From positions 1 through 64,000 of the forward strand of contig CAKSSR010000004.1 of assembly GCA_934489735.1 (NCBI GenBank): DNA of 64,000 nt, in the 5' to 3' direction. The notes beneath the pieces were generated by a model. It was not told the DNA's origin. It saw nothing but the letters and a program-made list of their open reading frames with translations, and did not search any database. Positions within the stretch are counted from its first letter, which is position 1, and each line of letters begins with the position of its first letter. A program made the translations under genes and the position numbers. Source of the DNA: an uncultured Eubacteriales bacterium (GTDB lineage: Bacteria > Bacillota > Clostridia > Oscillospirales > Acutalibacteraceae). Shown here one piece after another: positions 30,491 through 40,532 of this stretch.

Positions 30491-31569
30491 GCCTCGACAC
30501 CTCGATTCTCTATCTTTAATTCATACAAATTGTCTATTTTTCTTAGCCAACAGAACACTTGCTCATTATCACCAGGAAGGCTGATATACTGTGATTCAAT
30601 GGTATACCCCCAAGTAAAATTCTTGTTCACACACCGCATTTCAAAGAAGGCTTGTGTTGTAGTCTGTCGATAATAAATACTAACAATATCACCATTTATA
30701 TTAGAAAATCTAACAATTTCTTTGTCGGGCGTAAATTGTCTACCCCACATTCTCATTGTCCAATTTCCCGAAATCGTATAACCATCGGCCCACTCTACAT
30801 AATATCCATTGTTTCTTAAATCAATTTCTTTGTTATCAATGTAAGTAGGATTTTGTGGGTTTGTTATACCATCAATACCAACAATATTTGACTCAATCGT
30901 GATATACCCGCCACTACAATTATTTGTCAAGAACAAATAGCTGAACGTATTAAACGTGCTATAATTAGTAGTGAACTTAATTCGACCAGTAGTAATTTGA
31001 GTACCGCCAGACGTTACACCATTGACTTCAATGAAATAAGTAGAATTATCTTCAAAACCACTGAACAGATAAGTACCAGTAAACGGTAAGGTTGTACTTG
31101 AATTATACAGTGTATTACTTGTACTGATTAAAGCTCCGCCAGCATTATACAGGTTAAATACATAAGCGTTCAATGTTTCGCCTTGGGCTTGATTGTAAGT
31201 AATGCTAAAAGCAAAGCTACTGTTTGTAATAATATTACCTACAGGCATATTACTAATTACAAAGCTGGGCTGAGTATAGCAATAAAACTGAATTGCCGCA
31301 GAAGGATTAGATTTATTGCCTTTTGCATCTACGGTCTGTAAAGTCGCTTGGTAATAAGTGCCATTTGTTAGTGTTCCAGCAGGAAGCGTATGCTCAAATT
31401 TATATGTATTCTGTTGCTGTGAATACACGGTTGCAAGTGTAGCATTGTTCTTGATTGTTAAGATGTTACCTGTAACCTGATTCCCGCCAACAGAATAAAA
31501 TGTAAATACTTGAGGTTGGCTTGCATCAAATGCTGGAATTGAATATAATATAGGTGTTGTTAAAGACAT
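30487..31569 (-). CDS. Tail protein with fibronectin-like and jelly-roll domains
   Basis: 360 residues. Residues 1-100 look like a fibronectin type III unit (YKFEHTLPAGTLTNGTYYQA, then TLQTVDAKGNKSNPSAAIQF, the W/Y-YQ-A-x-V-x-D-x-x-G-N-x-S-x2-S pattern). A second such unit covers about 110-205. The rest (YLFLTNNCSGGYITIESNIV, NWTMRMWGRQF, YELKIEN) resembles a concanavalin-like binding domain. It may contact host polysaccharide. It is tightly coupled to the next gene. Confidence 0.65.
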   Translation of the reverse strand: MSLTTPILYSIPAFDASQPQVFTFYSVGGNQVTGNILTIKNNATLATVYSQQQNTYKFEHTLPAGTLTNGTYYQATLQTVDAKGNKSNPSAAIQFYCYTQPSFVISNMPVGNIITNSSFAFSITYNQAQGETLNAYVFNLYNAGGALISTSNTLYNSSTTLPFTGTYLFSGFEDNSTYFIEVNGVTSGGTQITTGRIKFTTNYSTFNTFSYLFLTNNCSGGYITIESNIVGIDGITNPQNPTYIDNKEIDLRNNGYYVEWADGYTISGNWTMRMWGRQFTPDKEIVRFSNINGDIVSIYYRQTTTQAFFEMRCVNKNFTWGYTIESQYISLPGDNEQVFCWLRKIDNLYELKIENRGVEA

Positions 31570-31588
31570 TGTTTTTCACCTACCTTTA

Positions 31589-32041
31589 TTATGCTCCAAA
31601 GTTTATCTGCCCTTTAGCTTTACAGATACAAGTAAAAATTACCCCACGGGATATTGGAGTAGTCTGAATATTCTCAAAAGCAGAGGAAGGTGAAGCCCCT
31701 GCGTATCCAACAGGCACAGCAGGTCGTCCTTCGCCCACAACCTTTATACTGGCTCCAATGGGGACCTGTAATGTAACTGTGTCCATGTCATCCATGATTC
31801 CATCAAGACCACCTTTTACAACATCGTTTATATAAATGATTATTGCATCTGGTAATGCGATTGAAGAATAGAATGTGAAAGTAACTGCAACATTAGGAAC
31901 AGAGCTTTCTTCATAACACAATCTCGCCTTACCATTCACACCCACATACATCTTCTTGACTTTTCTTGCTTTCCCATTAACCCCAATATAATAACCTTTT
32001 ACTTTTCTTGCAACGTTGTTCACACCAATATAATTTGCCAT
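31589..32041 (-). CDS. Small tail protein with three GVNGKARKVK repeats
   Basis: 150 residues. The first 45 consist of three copies of a 15-residue unit: YIGVNNVARKVKGY, YIGVNGKARKVKKM, YVGVNGKARLCY. This KxxYIGVNGKAR pattern is known from short phage and prophage tail proteins. A beta domain follows (NVAVTFTFYSSIALPDAIII) ending CKAKGQINFGA. The repeats are basic and may bind a partner or host surface. Function is not established. Confidence 0.68.
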   Translation of the reverse strand: MANYIGVNNVARKVKGYYIGVNGKARKVKKMYVGVNGKARLCYEESSVPNVAVTFTFYSSIALPDAIIIYINDVVKGGLDGIMDDMDTVTLQVPIGASIKVVGEGRPAVPVGYAGASPSSAFENIQTTPISRGVIFTCICKAKGQINFGA

Positions 32042-32049
32042 ATTCTACC

Positions 32050-33708
32050 TCATTCATAAACGACGTATAAAGTGCCTGTAGCAAGAGAAGAAGAACCAGC
32101 GGTTAGGTCGGTTGTGCTGTATTGGATTTTGGAATTTAGTTCATCAATGTCAGCAATTCGCTTCCACGCCATAAAAGCGACATCGCTTGCTGTCGCTCCT
32201 GTGTTAGCAGCTCTAGTATAAATATCTTGTTTTATATCAATAATAATTTGAATGATATAACAAAACGCTCCCGTTAAACCATTGGTAGCACTGCCATGGC
32301 TGTCAAGTACATATAATGTGAAAGCGTTAGTTGTTGGGCAGTTTTTGAGTGTGGCCGCTCCTATATTATACGACATTCCATAGTTTCCAACATTGATATA
32401 ACTGTTTAAATCTGCGTTTTCTGGGATGCTTGCTCCACCATTTAGACTTAGTGTTTTTCTTAATTGCCCTAAATTTACTGCATCATGGGTATCCGTACCG
32501 TCAGCCACACCAGTAACCCTAACATTATTTACCATAAGACTATTGTTAGCATATTCTGTGGCTTCCAATTTAATAACACCATTGCTTGCTATACTCATAT
32601 GAGTAGAAGCATTTTGGCTGTCATTGTTTACATACATACTTAAAGTACCATTAGTACCATCGGTACTGCTACCTATATATACGCCTTGCGAAGAGCCACC
32701 TTTTGAAATCAGGAAATTACCGTTAATTTGAGTAAAATTATAATTCCCATCTCCATAACCAATAGAATAACCTTCGTTAAGAGTGACAGCACCATTCTTA
32801 ACCGCTAAAGGCCCCGTGCCACCAAATAGATACAATGGGCCAGTTACCACACCGCCAGAAGTTTTGACAAAATCAGAAGAACTAGGAATAGAACTCTTAA
32901 CTTCATTTAATTGTTTAAGATTTACTGCGTCGTTAGTATTGGTTGCATCTGCAACTCCTCGTAGATTAATATCACTAGAAACAGAATTGTTAGTCTGACT
33001 AATTTGAATGACATTATTAACGGTATCAAATTTTTGCATAAGGCCCTGCGCTATTAGAGTCAGATTAGTAGAAGAATAAAGCTTATGGTTACTCGGCGTA
33101 GTTACATCAAAACCCACTATCGACCGGCTCTGGCTATTTCCATCGGAGAACCATATTCCTTGGTTATCAATAGCTATAGTACCTTTTGTTTTTGTTGTAA
33201 CATTTTCTTCATCACCCGTGAATTGACGTTGAAGAACTACAGCTTTTGTGAGGTCATAATGAAGTGAACGGTCGGCACTCCAATAAATAGCGCCATTTCC
33301 CTCAGTGCCAAGCTTAAGGTCCAAACCATAATTTTGAATAACTAATTCTCCGGTTAAAGTCCCTCCCGTCAGCTTCAAATACTTTCCATCCGGGTTAATA
33401 TCATCTACCCCAACACTAGCCGCACTAACCTTACCGCTAGCATCACTGACCAACACTTTACCAGCAGCCAAATTATCTTCGACAATCGTACTAGCAGCAC
33501 CAACAATCGTATCTTGCTTTGAACTCAATGCAGTCTTAACATTGTTTACATCTGTCTTTAGCGTACCAATATCTGTGTTTAAACCTTCAATATCGCTTTC
33601 AGCCATTGCGATATTATCTTCATTTGTTTTTACTCTTGTTTCAAGAGAATCTATATCTTTTTTACGAGGAACAGATAAATCTTGATTGTATTGTCCTATA
33701 TTTTTCAT
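32050..33708 (-). CDS. Tail fibre protein, 552 aa
   Basis: The N-terminus is a long coiled coil (DSLETRVKTNEDNIAMAESD and on to about 70). The shaft follows with GGTLTGELVIQNYGLDLKLG, two DAVNLKQLNEV/DAVNLGQLRKT units and TSGGVVTGPLYLFGGTG. The C-terminal domain includes ITNVGNYG-like SYINVGNYGMSYNIG, the fibre-tip motif often followed by AFMAWKRIADIDELNSK. All are classic trimeric fibre modules, shared with 21455 and 22331. It is the main side fibre candidate of the first fibre cluster. Confidence 0.8.
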   Translation of the reverse strand: MKNIGQYNQDLSVPRKKDIDSLETRVKTNEDNIAMAESDIEGLNTDIGTLKTDVNNVKTALSSKQDTIVGAASTIVEDNLAAGKVLVSDASGKVSAASVGVDDINPDGKYLKLTGGTLTGELVIQNYGLDLKLGTEGNGAIYWSADRSLHYDLTKAVVLQRQFTGDEENVTTKTKGTIAIDNQGIWFSDGNSQSRSIVGFDVTTPSNHKLYSSTNLTLIAQGLMQKFDTVNNVIQISQTNNSVSSDINLRGVADATNTNDAVNLKQLNEVKSSIPSSSDFVKTSGGVVTGPLYLFGGTGPLAVKNGAVTLNEGYSIGYGDGNYNFTQINGNFLISKGGSSQGVYIGSSTDGTNGTLSMYVNNDSQNASTHMSIASNGVIKLEATEYANNSLMVNNVRVTGVADGTDTHDAVNLGQLRKTLSLNGGASIPENADLNSYINVGNYGMSYNIGAATLKNCPTTNAFTLYVLDSHGSATNGLTGAFCYIIQIIIDIKQDIYTRAANTGATASDVAFMAWKRIADIDELNSKIQYSTTDLTAGSSSLATGTLYVVYE

Positions 33709-33736
33709 TGTTTCACCTCGATTGGTTTTGTTTGAT

Positions 33737-34906
33737 TTATAGATTTGCTGAGATAATCAAAGAATTAGGTGCATCATTTGGAACACACCATAAACCATAA
33801 TATTCACCGACATCTAAACTCGTGTCAACAGTGCAAATCAAGCTGACACCATTACTACTAACATGGTCAACACCTATACCAGTTATAGGTATACCATCAC
33901 TCGCCGCAGTATTTCTAACTAAAACAAAATGCCCTGTACGATTTAAAACAAAAGGCTTCTTAAACAAAGATACCGGAGTTGGGACAAAAGCGAATACTTG
34001 AGTTGTGTTCATAGCTGCCCCTCCGCCCAAAATTTCATAATTATCAATGGTGTTTACTAATTGCAACATATACCTTTGACATCTAGCTAATTGGTCACTG
34101 TAAACAGGAATTTCATTCAACACCCAATTACCATTTTCAAGATGAGCTAGAGTTTGAGTAGAACCAAGTTCTAGTTTTGCGGCGTAATACTCTACAGCTT
34201 GACCATTTAGAGACAAGTCTGGATAAAACAATGCTTCAACATTATGCCCCACATAAGAACTTGGCATAATAAAACTAGCGCTAATAAGTTGAACCTCGCC
34301 TGTGGTCGCTGTAATAAATTCTGTTGTCTCAGACACGTTATCATTAGAATCATACAAAGAAATTTTTACTTGCCCAGATTTTTTGTTTGATTTTAACAAT
34401 ATAGATAAAGTAACCCATTTCCCCGCTATTGCCCTAAGAACATACTGTTCTAATTTTTGCCCAATTCGGCTATACCAAAATCTTGAAGAGGATAATATTA
34501 AATTTGACGCATTGATATCAAGATTAACACTATAATTTATAAATCTATCTATGCAATATACATTGTCAACAGTATTACTGTAACTTGTCTGCCCTTTCTG
34601 ATTAACAGGGTTTGCGAAATACCAGTTATCTAATAAATTAGGATTCACAGTAAACCTAGGTGGAACAACAACAAAACTTCTTGACATATTATTACTAGGC
34701 ACAAAAATTCTATATAATTCATTTACTTCTGGAGGACTCCCATAAAATTGCACTGTGCTACTCACGCCATTTGAATCCATAACACAAGTATTATTATTTA
34801 TATTCACAGACTTACAAATTCCTGTTAAAACTTTTGTAATATTTTCACTAATTTTTCTATCAGCAAGAATTTCTATTGCGTCAAGAATTTCGTTATTCGT
34901 ATCCAT
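33737..34906 (-). CDS. Tail protein with carbohydrate-binding-like domain
   Basis: 389 residues directly after the tape measure gene. The N-terminal 85 residues are mixed (ENITKVLTGICKSVNINNNT). From about 108 the sequence NLLDNWYFANPVNQKGQ begins a jelly-roll-like domain typical of fibre and baseplate proteins (NLLDNWDF-N-PVNQRG pattern), with later GHNVEALFYPDLSLNGQAVE and AAKLELGSTQTL. A C-terminal beta part follows. A likely glycan or receptor contact; exact place in the tail uncertain. Confidence 0.65.
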   Translation of the reverse strand: MDTNNEILDAIEILADRKISENITKVLTGICKSVNINNNTCVMDSNGVSSTVQFYGSPPEVNELYRIFVPSNNMSRSFVVVPPRFTVNPNLLDNWYFANPVNQKGQTSYSNTVDNVYCIDRFINYSVNLDINASNLILSSSRFWYSRIGQKLEQYVLRAIAGKWVTLSILLKSNKKSGQVKISLYDSNDNVSETTEFITATTGEVQLISASFIMPSSYVGHNVEALFYPDLSLNGQAVEYYAAKLELGSTQTLAHLENGNWVLNEIPVYSDQLARCQRYMLQLVNTIDNYEILGGGAAMNTTQVFAFVPTPVSLFKKPFVLNRTGHFVLVRNTAASDGIPITGIGVDHVSSNGVSLICTVDTSLDVGEYYGLWCVPNDAPNSLIISANL

Positions 34907-34939
34907 ACCACACCTCTTTATATAGGAGAGGGCGCATGG

Positions 34940-37900
34940 TTACGCCCTCTGATATGCTCTTTGATATGCCATTTGCCGTAGACCAGTGATAAAGTTCTGT
35001 GCATTAGTCACGCTAGGCAAAGACAAATTATCAATATTAAATACATTATTCATACTTTGTGCAAAAGCATTAGGATTGATTTTGCCCCAATTCCAAAGAT
35101 TCCTTGTGATGTCAGCAGGGATGATACCTTCCCCACCGCCTAGAACTCTTAACTCAGGGCCTCTTTCGCCAACCAAAGACAAGCCGGGTTCAGCATTTAG
35201 AGTACCATTCGCATGGCCTCTTGCAGCAGCCGCATTAGACACCCAATCAGGCGCACCGTTGTCTCTAAGCCAATCAGAGTCAACATGGCCATCTCGGTCT
35301 TTATCCATGTCTTTACCAGGGCTATCATCCTTATAATCAACTTTTCCATCGTCTCTTAAAGAACCACCTAAACCAGTACCAGGGGCATACCCACTACCAC
35401 TCCATGCAGTACCGTCAGCATTTAAGCCTTGGTCTTTATAATAATCTTCAAGCGTTTTGGGATAACCAGCATCCAACTGAGACAGGATATTGTTATACTT
35501 ATCAACAAAATCTTGAACATTCGTCAATCTAGTTTGCCAATTCTTTTGTTCAAGGTCAATACCCAAGACTTGCTGGGCAATGAGTTTATCTTGTTGCTCT
35601 TGATAATCAGTTGTTACTTTTTCCCATTGTTCACGATACTTGTTCCAGCCTTCAATTTGTGCATCAATGGCCTTCAAAGCATTTTCTTTTTGCTTGTTAA
35701 GATTCTCTGTTTCTTTTCTTAACGCTTCTTCACGATTATAAGCGTCAAGTTGGGCTTGAGCCTCTGCAATAGCTTCTGTATCTTGTAGATATTGGAATCT
35801 TCCGTCTTTAAAAACATACAGAGTCTTATCTTGGGCTTTGGCAAGATTTTCTAGTAACTGTTCTTTTTGAATCTGCCTATCAAGTTCATCGTTGGTATCT
35901 TGTAGAGCTTGAATCTGGTCATCATAAAATTTTTCTGTTTCGTCTCTTTGCTTATTCAGCTTTTCGACTTCTTCATCAATCTTCTTTAAGACAACATTTA
36001 CAGCAGTTTCATAGTCAGATTTTTGCTTTTCTAGCCTTTCTTCCCATAACTTCTTTTCTGTTTCATACAGTTCCTCTGCACGGGATTTTGCCTTCTCAAG
36101 ACGTTCTTTTTCTTCGGCTTCATCTTCTTCTCTACGCTTTTTATCCTCTTCAGCGGCTTTGTCTTTAAGAGACTTAATATCATTCTCATAATCCCACCAA
36201 AGAATACCGAGTTGACGAACTTCTTCGCTTTCGTTACCAAGATTTAAGGCTCGATATTTATCTGCTTGCTCATGGATAGCTTGCTGAATTTTCTTCATCT
36301 GGTCGATTTGGTCTTGGTCTGTTGCACCAGATTTTTCTAGCAATTCAAGTTTGTCTTTTAAAAGAGAAAGTTGCTTTTTCCAAGCTTCTGTGGCTAATTC
36401 AACAGCAGTTTTTTCTTTCTTTTGTGATTTTGCTGCAGCATCGGAAGATTTTTTAGCGGAGGAGGAACCGCCACCTCCTGTTGGACCGGTATAACCAGTG
36501 TTTCCAGTTTTTGTAGTTTTGGTGGAAAAGTCAACCGACCCCATCCACTTGTTCCATAAATTAGTAAGAACACGCTGTTGAGCTTCTTCGTCAGTAAGTC
36601 GTCTCCACTTCCCGTTTTCTTGAATCATTGTGTTCTTTGCGAAAGCGGTACTACGAGCGAATTTCTGACTGTCCATGCCAGCTAACATCTCTTGGGCTAC
36701 ACCAGCAGCAGCGGCGATTTGTTTCAAAGCGGTTAGCTTTTGAGTGGGGTCAATGTTATTATTATTGAATACTGTAGTAGCAGCAACGGCGTTATAAATT
36801 TCCCTAATTTCATCTTCTGTTGCACCTGTTACTGCCGCTAAAGAATCAACATTTAGGTAGTTCTTACCATTAACAACATCAATAACACTTGCTAATTGAG
36901 GATATTTATTGGTGAGTGCAGTCACCTGTTGCTCAGTTAAGTCAGTCTGTCCAACTGCTTTCTCTGCAACATAAGAATAATACTCATATGTTTCGTTTAA
37001 AGCATCTAAAGCGTCTTTAGCCGCTGTTTGCTTATCGTTTAAAACGTCATGAGCATCTGCAAGTTCGCCTAGTTTGCCTACAACTTCATCATATTCAGCC
37101 CTAAGATTCTCAGAGTCGCCCTGATTATTTTGTATTGCAACAGATAGCTCATTGGCCCGTTTGATAAGATTATTCTCATACTCATCGCCAAATAGCCTGG
37201 TTTGAGTATCAACTTTTTCAAATTCAAGGCCAAGGCCCTTTAGAGCTTCTTCAGTGGCCTCAGTACCAGCTTGGGCCGCAGGAAGAACATCTACGATATC
37301 TTGTAGACTATCATACAAAGCATTGGCTCGGTTAGTAGCCCATCCAAGCAATTCAGAATCATCTTTAGCCCCGGTAATGGACCATTTCTGTACGGTGGTT
37401 ATTCCACCGGCTTTAAGAGTTCTTTCAGCGGACTTCTTTTTTAACTCATTGTGCTTATCTATCTGGTCTTGTAACTTTTCGTTCTCTTCTTCAATAGCTG
37501 CTTTTTCTGCAAGAATATCAGCTGTCTTTTGAGACCAGGGCATAGAGTTAATTTCAGCTAGGCGTTCTTTATTGGTTTCTAGTTTATCATTGGCCGAACC
37601 AATCAACTTGTCATATTCTTCAATAGATTTATGAGTATCATCGTACCAATCATAAACCGCTTTACCAACTAAACCAACCGCTACAGCTATACCAGCTATA
37701 ATAGCAGCATAGGGGGCAAAACCACCTAAGATTGCTAAGAATCCTTTAACTCCACCAGCGGCTACAGCGGCTTCAGAGCCAATTCCCGTAAACCCCGCAA
37801 TAAAAGCAGGAAGGAATTCTTTAGCTACTCCAGCCGCACCAATAAGTGCTGTGGTTAAAAGGCCAAATTGAATAATTGTTGCGCCTACTTTATTGTCTAC

Positions 37901-38140
37901 TAATCCAAGGCCATTATTAGCAAGATTTAAAAAGGCGCTAATTAAATCTTTGCTAATGACACGATTTGACAGGTCTTGGAAGGTTGCTTTTAGGTTGTTT
38001 GTTTGCGCTTCGAGGCTTTGCATATACGCTTCATTCTCTTTGATTGCAGAACCGAGAGAATTATTCATAGCCGTGCCTGTAGCTTTAGTTACTGTTTCAA
38101 AATTTTCTAAAATTGCCGCTAGATTTTGGGTCTGATTTGC
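34940..38140 (-). CDS. Tape measure protein, exon 3 of 3
   Basis: 1066 residues, starting ANQTQNLAAILENFETVTKA once joined to exon 2 (NQQAG|ANQTQN). It has membrane-like segments near 78-170 (FIAGFTGIGSEAAVAAGG, PYAAIIAGIAVAVGLVGKAV) and long coiled coils near 600-880. The Gly-rich C-terminal part includes LSLVGERGPELRVLGGGEG, a usual tape measure ending. The spliced protein of 1389 residues would predict a tail of roughly 200 nm using about 1.5 angstrom per residue. It sets tail length and enters the host envelope at DNA ejection. The last residues duplicate AYQR. Confidence 0.9.
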   Translation of the reverse strand, partial: ANQTQNLAAILENFETVTKATGTAMNNSLGSAIKENEAYMQSLEAQTNNLKATFQDLSNRVISKDLISAFLNLANNGLGLVDNKVGATIIQFGLLTTALIGAAGVAKEFLPAFIAGFTGIGSEAAVAAGGVKGFLAILGGFAPYAAIIAGIAVAVGLVGKAVYDWYDDTHKSIEEYDKLIGSANDKLETNKERLAEINSMPWSQKTADILAEKAAIEEENEKLQDQIDKHNELKKKSAERTLKAGGITTVQKWSITGAKDDSELLGWATNRANALYDSLQDIVDVLPAAQAGTEATEEALKGLGLEFEKVDTQTRLFGDEYENNLIKRANELSVAIQNNQGDSENLRAEYDEVVGKLGELADAHDVLNDKQTAAKDALDALNETYEYYSYVAEKAVGQTDLTEQQVTALTNKYPQLASVIDVVNGKNYLNVDSLAAVTGATEDEIREIYNAVAATTVFNNNNIDPTQKLTALKQIAAAAGVAQEMLAGMDSQKFARSTAFAKNTMIQENGKWRRLTDEEAQQRVLTNLWNKWMGSVDFSTKTTKTGNTGYTGPTGGGGSSSAKKSSDAAAKSQKKEKTAVELATEAWKKQLSLLKDKLELLEKSGATDQDQIDQMKKIQQAIHEQADKYRALNLGNESEEVRQLGILWWDYENDIKSLKDKAAEEDKKRREEDEAEEKERLEKAKSRAEELYETEKKLWEERLEKQKSDYETAVNVVLKKIDEEVEKLNKQRDETEKFYDDQIQALQDTNDELDRQIQKEQLLENLAKAQDKTLYVFKDGRFQYLQDTEAIAEAQAQLDAYNREEALRKETENLNKQKENALKAIDAQIEGWNKYREQWEKVTTDYQEQQDKLIAQQVLGIDLEQKNWQTRLTNVQDFVDKYNNILSQLDAGYPKTLEDYYKDQGLNADGTAWSGSGYAPGTGLGGSLRDDGKVDYKDDSPGKDMDKDRDGHVDSDWLRDNGAPDWVSNAAAARGHANGTLNAEPGLSLVGERGPELRVLGGGEGIIPADITRNLWNWGKINPNAFAQSMNNVFNIDNLSLPSVTNAQNFITGLRQMAYQRAYQRA

Positions 38141-39635
38141 CAAAATGTTAGACTAGGTTGCTAATCTAGCCAAAGAAAGTTTTTTGTAATTTATCTTTAT
38201 AAGTTCCGCTATTATATAGCCAAAAAGGCAATCTTAACAGGACATAACCATGGTCTTTACAATATTGTGTTTTGATGTTATCTCTTATTTTTTGCTCTTT
38301 TAAATCCTCTTCGTTTGTCCATTGTGTTATATAATAATGCTGGCCTCCATCAGGCTCAATCAAAATAATATTATCTTTCCATTCACAATAAAAATCAAAA
38401 GGTAAAGACCGTTTATATTTGCAATCTGAAAAACGATATTGAGCTTTAAATGGAATTTGATTTTCTTCCAACCATTCTCTTGTTAAAAGTTCAAGCCTTG
38501 ATTCTCGTTTTGAACAAATAGGGCATCTATAACGGTTTAAATTTAAAATCTCATTTGCTTCTACTTCAAACAATTCGCCACATCGACAACGAACGATAAA
38601 TGAAGTTTTTCTATTTTCTTCTTTACAATATTTTTGCTCTATAATTTTTAATTGTAATCCATTATCATCACAAGCCTTTTGAAGATTGCTTATCGCATAA
38701 GGATTCGTTGAAGAAAATTTGTTGTTTCCAACGTTGCCAGAATTCAATGAATTTAAACTTATAGCATATTCATAATCGTCACTATCTTTGCAATGAAGTC
38801 TTGCATGACCTCCATCACAATTAAAATTTTCTTGATTTTCCAACAGTTCAAATTTCTCGCTGCTAAAAATTTGCTTAATTTCTTCATAAGTATAACTTCT
38901 ATCTTTTGCAGCTATACTAAAAGAACATTTAGGGCAAAAGTGTTGATTCAAAGGTTGCGCAATCCAATGACACCAATTCTTTTCATACACTTTATGACAT
39001 TTAGGGCAAACGAATTTAACTTTCTTCGTTGTTGCATCTTTCAACTCTTCATCCGTTGATAAAATTTTAACATTTTCTTGAACTTTGTTCGCAAACAATC
39101 TCATATTATAAGGTTTAAAGGGATTATTTTTGTTCCATTTATCAAATCGTTTTGTCCGTTTGTCAGCCACAGCACCATGATAGCAAAGATAATATTTATA
39201 GCCTTCGCCATCTATACAATTAACTTTACAATAAGCATTTTTAATTGTTTCTAAAGGCGTTAGACCTTTTTCTAAAAATTTCTTTTCAAAATCCAAAACT
39301 TTCACCTATTATCAAAAAACTTTCTTTCTTACAGCTTTCCTGTAATGTTCAGACTATATCTTCATTGAATACTCAATGTTGAAGCGCTTCCAATTAAGGG
39401 ACTTTCACCCGCCACTTAGCAATGTGGCCGTACTCCTATTGCCGGAATGGCTACCCGGCCTATGGGATAGTCGTTGAGCTTTCATCCGTTCTGGATGCTT
39501 AGTTGCGTGATTCCCCAATCTTCATATATTTTACCATACCATAATGATTAGTTATGCCATCAATATATTCCTATATTGACTTGGTTTATGAAGCTCTCAG
39601 TAGGTTCCCGCAGTTCACTTCAAAGGGGCACATCT
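38141..39635 (-). mobile_element. Group I intron in the tape measure gene (second insert)
   Basis: 1495 bases lie between GGT of exon 2 and GCA of exon 3; the exon ends in T and the intron in G. GCCC in TGTGCCCC close to the 5' end can pair with the exon end GGGT (P1), and TGT before it with GCA (P10). AAGCTCAACGACTAT and, on the minus strand, GAAGATATAGTCTGAAC (39363-39347) are textbook group I P7 elements. The core lies before the endonuclease ORF, which fills the 3' part of the intron. Confidence 0.88.
38166..39305 (-). CDS. Intron-encoded EDxHD-type homing endonuclease
   Basis: 379 residues, GTG start at 39305 with a poor ribosome binding site. Zinc-ribbon pairs CPKC/CPKC (about 100-130) and CRCG/CPIC (about 250-285) precede a C-terminal nuclease domain. 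There ESRLELLTREWLEENQ is followed by LPFDFYCEWKDNIILIEPDG, GQHYY and RDNIKTQYCKDHGYVLLRLP. The E, D, H and D fit the EDxHD (Vsr-like) nucleases known from I-Bth0305I of a Bacillus phage recA intron. It would spread the intron into intact tape measure genes. Confidence 0.82.
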   Translation of the reverse strand: MKVLDFEKKFLEKGLTPLETIKNAYCKVNCIDGEGYKYYLCYHGAVADKRTKRFDKWNKNNPFKPYNMRLFANKVQENVKILSTDEELKDATTKKVKFVCPKCHKVYEKNWCHWIAQPLNQHFCPKCSFSIAAKDRSYTYEEIKQIFSSEKFELLENQENFNCDGGHARLHCKDSDDYEYAISLNSLNSGNVGNNKFSSTNPYAISNLQKACDDNGLQLKIIEQKYCKEENRKTSFIVRCRCGELFEVEANEILNLNRYRCPICSKRESRLELLTREWLEENQIPFKAQYRFSDCKYKRSLPFDFYCEWKDNIILIEPDGGQHYYITQWTNEEDLKEQKIRDNIKTQYCKDHGYVLLRLPFWLYNSGTYKDKLQKTFFG

Positions 39636-40220
39636 ACCCGCCTGTTGATTCAAGTAATATGCTTGCTCATTTTTACTCAAATCTTTCCATTTAGGAGCTA
39701 ACTCAGTTAAAATATCATACAAAGACCGAATTTGTCCGGTCTGCTTGTCATATACATCAATACCGTGTTGTTCGTACCAATCAGACAATGCTTTGCCAAC
39801 AGAAGATGATTCATCTGTAACTTGGTTTAAACGAGATTGAACGCTTACAAGACCCCTCGCCATTTTACTGGCATTTCTTGTAATCTCAACGCCCCCGGTC
39901 ATCAAGCCGAGCACTTCATCCAGATTATTTCCGCCAACACTTAATGCCGAAGAAACCAGTTGTAAGCCTTGCGCAAGGTCTGTTGAGGAAACAGCATAGT
40001 TATTCGAGACCTCATTGACTTTGTTAATAATGCTCTCAGCGTCAGAAGCATCAATATTGAATGCCTTCATCTGAGAAATAATAAAATCTGCACTTTCCCC
40101 TGCGGTCATTTCAGAATCAGCAATGTTTTGATATAACGCTGCAATTCTAGCTAATTCAGCACTATCAGCTTCGTTATAACCAGACTTCTTAAAATTGGTT
40201 GCACCTTCAACCATTTCTGA
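39636..40220 (-). CDS. Tape measure protein, exon 2 of 3
   Basis: 195 codons from SEMVEGATNFKKSGYNEADS to QQAG. It encodes the conserved TMP core domain (pfam-like: ADSEMTAGESADFIISQMKA, QGLQLVSSALSVGGNNLDEV, LSKNEQAYYLNQQAG), found near the N-terminus of most siphophage tape measure proteins. It is interrupted at both ends in highly conserved stretches, as is typical for mobile introns. The 5' join to exon 1 is less certain than the 3' join. Confidence 0.85.
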
Positions 40221-40232
40221 CGTTTTAATGTA

Positions 40233-40481
40233 TTAACGTTTTCTTGTTTCAATTAACCCATAATTATCAGTATAATCTTGTGTTCTCTTCATTTGCTTTT
40301 TAATAATTTTCTGGCCCTCTTTAGTCTTAGCAGCCTTACAATATCCATAAATCCAAATAATAGAAGGAATCGTAAAGCTAATTGTAATGATAAAAGCTAA
40401 GAAAGCCGCACCTGGAGTATCTGCCGTAAATATAAGTACAGGCGCAAATAAAACAAGAATGCCAATAATCAATGCTAACAT
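40233..40481 (-). CDS. Small membrane protein inside the tape measure insert
   Basis: 82 residues from the ATG at 40481, seven bases after AAGGAGG. Two membrane spans are clear: about 2-21 (LALIIGILVLFAPVLIFTAD) and 24-46 (PGAAFLAFIITISFTIPSII). A basic, cytoplasmic tail follows (KEGQKIIKKQMKRTQDYTDN). It ends 12 bases before exon 2. It is not a homing endonuclease. With its own promoter it could be expressed apart from the late operon, for example as an immunity or exclusion factor; this is inference. Confidence 0.75.
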   Translation of the reverse strand: MLALIIGILVLFAPVLIFTADTPGAAFLAFIITISFTIPSIIWIYGYCKAAKTKEGQKIIKKQMKRTQDYTDNYGLIETRKR

Positions 40482-40503
40482 ATCAATTCCTCCTTGTGAG
40501 TAT

Positions 40504-40532
40504 ACATTAGCACATTGTGTTTTGTTTGTCAA
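40504..40532 (-). promoter_or_regulatory. Promoter inside the tape measure insert
   Basis: On the minus strand TTGACA (40532-40527), 17 bases ending in TGC, then TAATGT (40509-40504), a weak -10 helped by the TGn extension. It lies 23 bases upstream of the ATG of the membrane protein. A TATACT further down is 22 bases from the -35 box and is less likely to be used. Confidence 0.65.

Noticed and set aside
34925..34950. Hairpin AGAGGGCG/CGCCCTCT at the end of the tape measure gene as a terminator
   Set aside because: The stem is good, but it is followed by CCTATATAAA without a T run, and it overlaps the tape measure stop. It may affect RNA stability, so no terminator is called.
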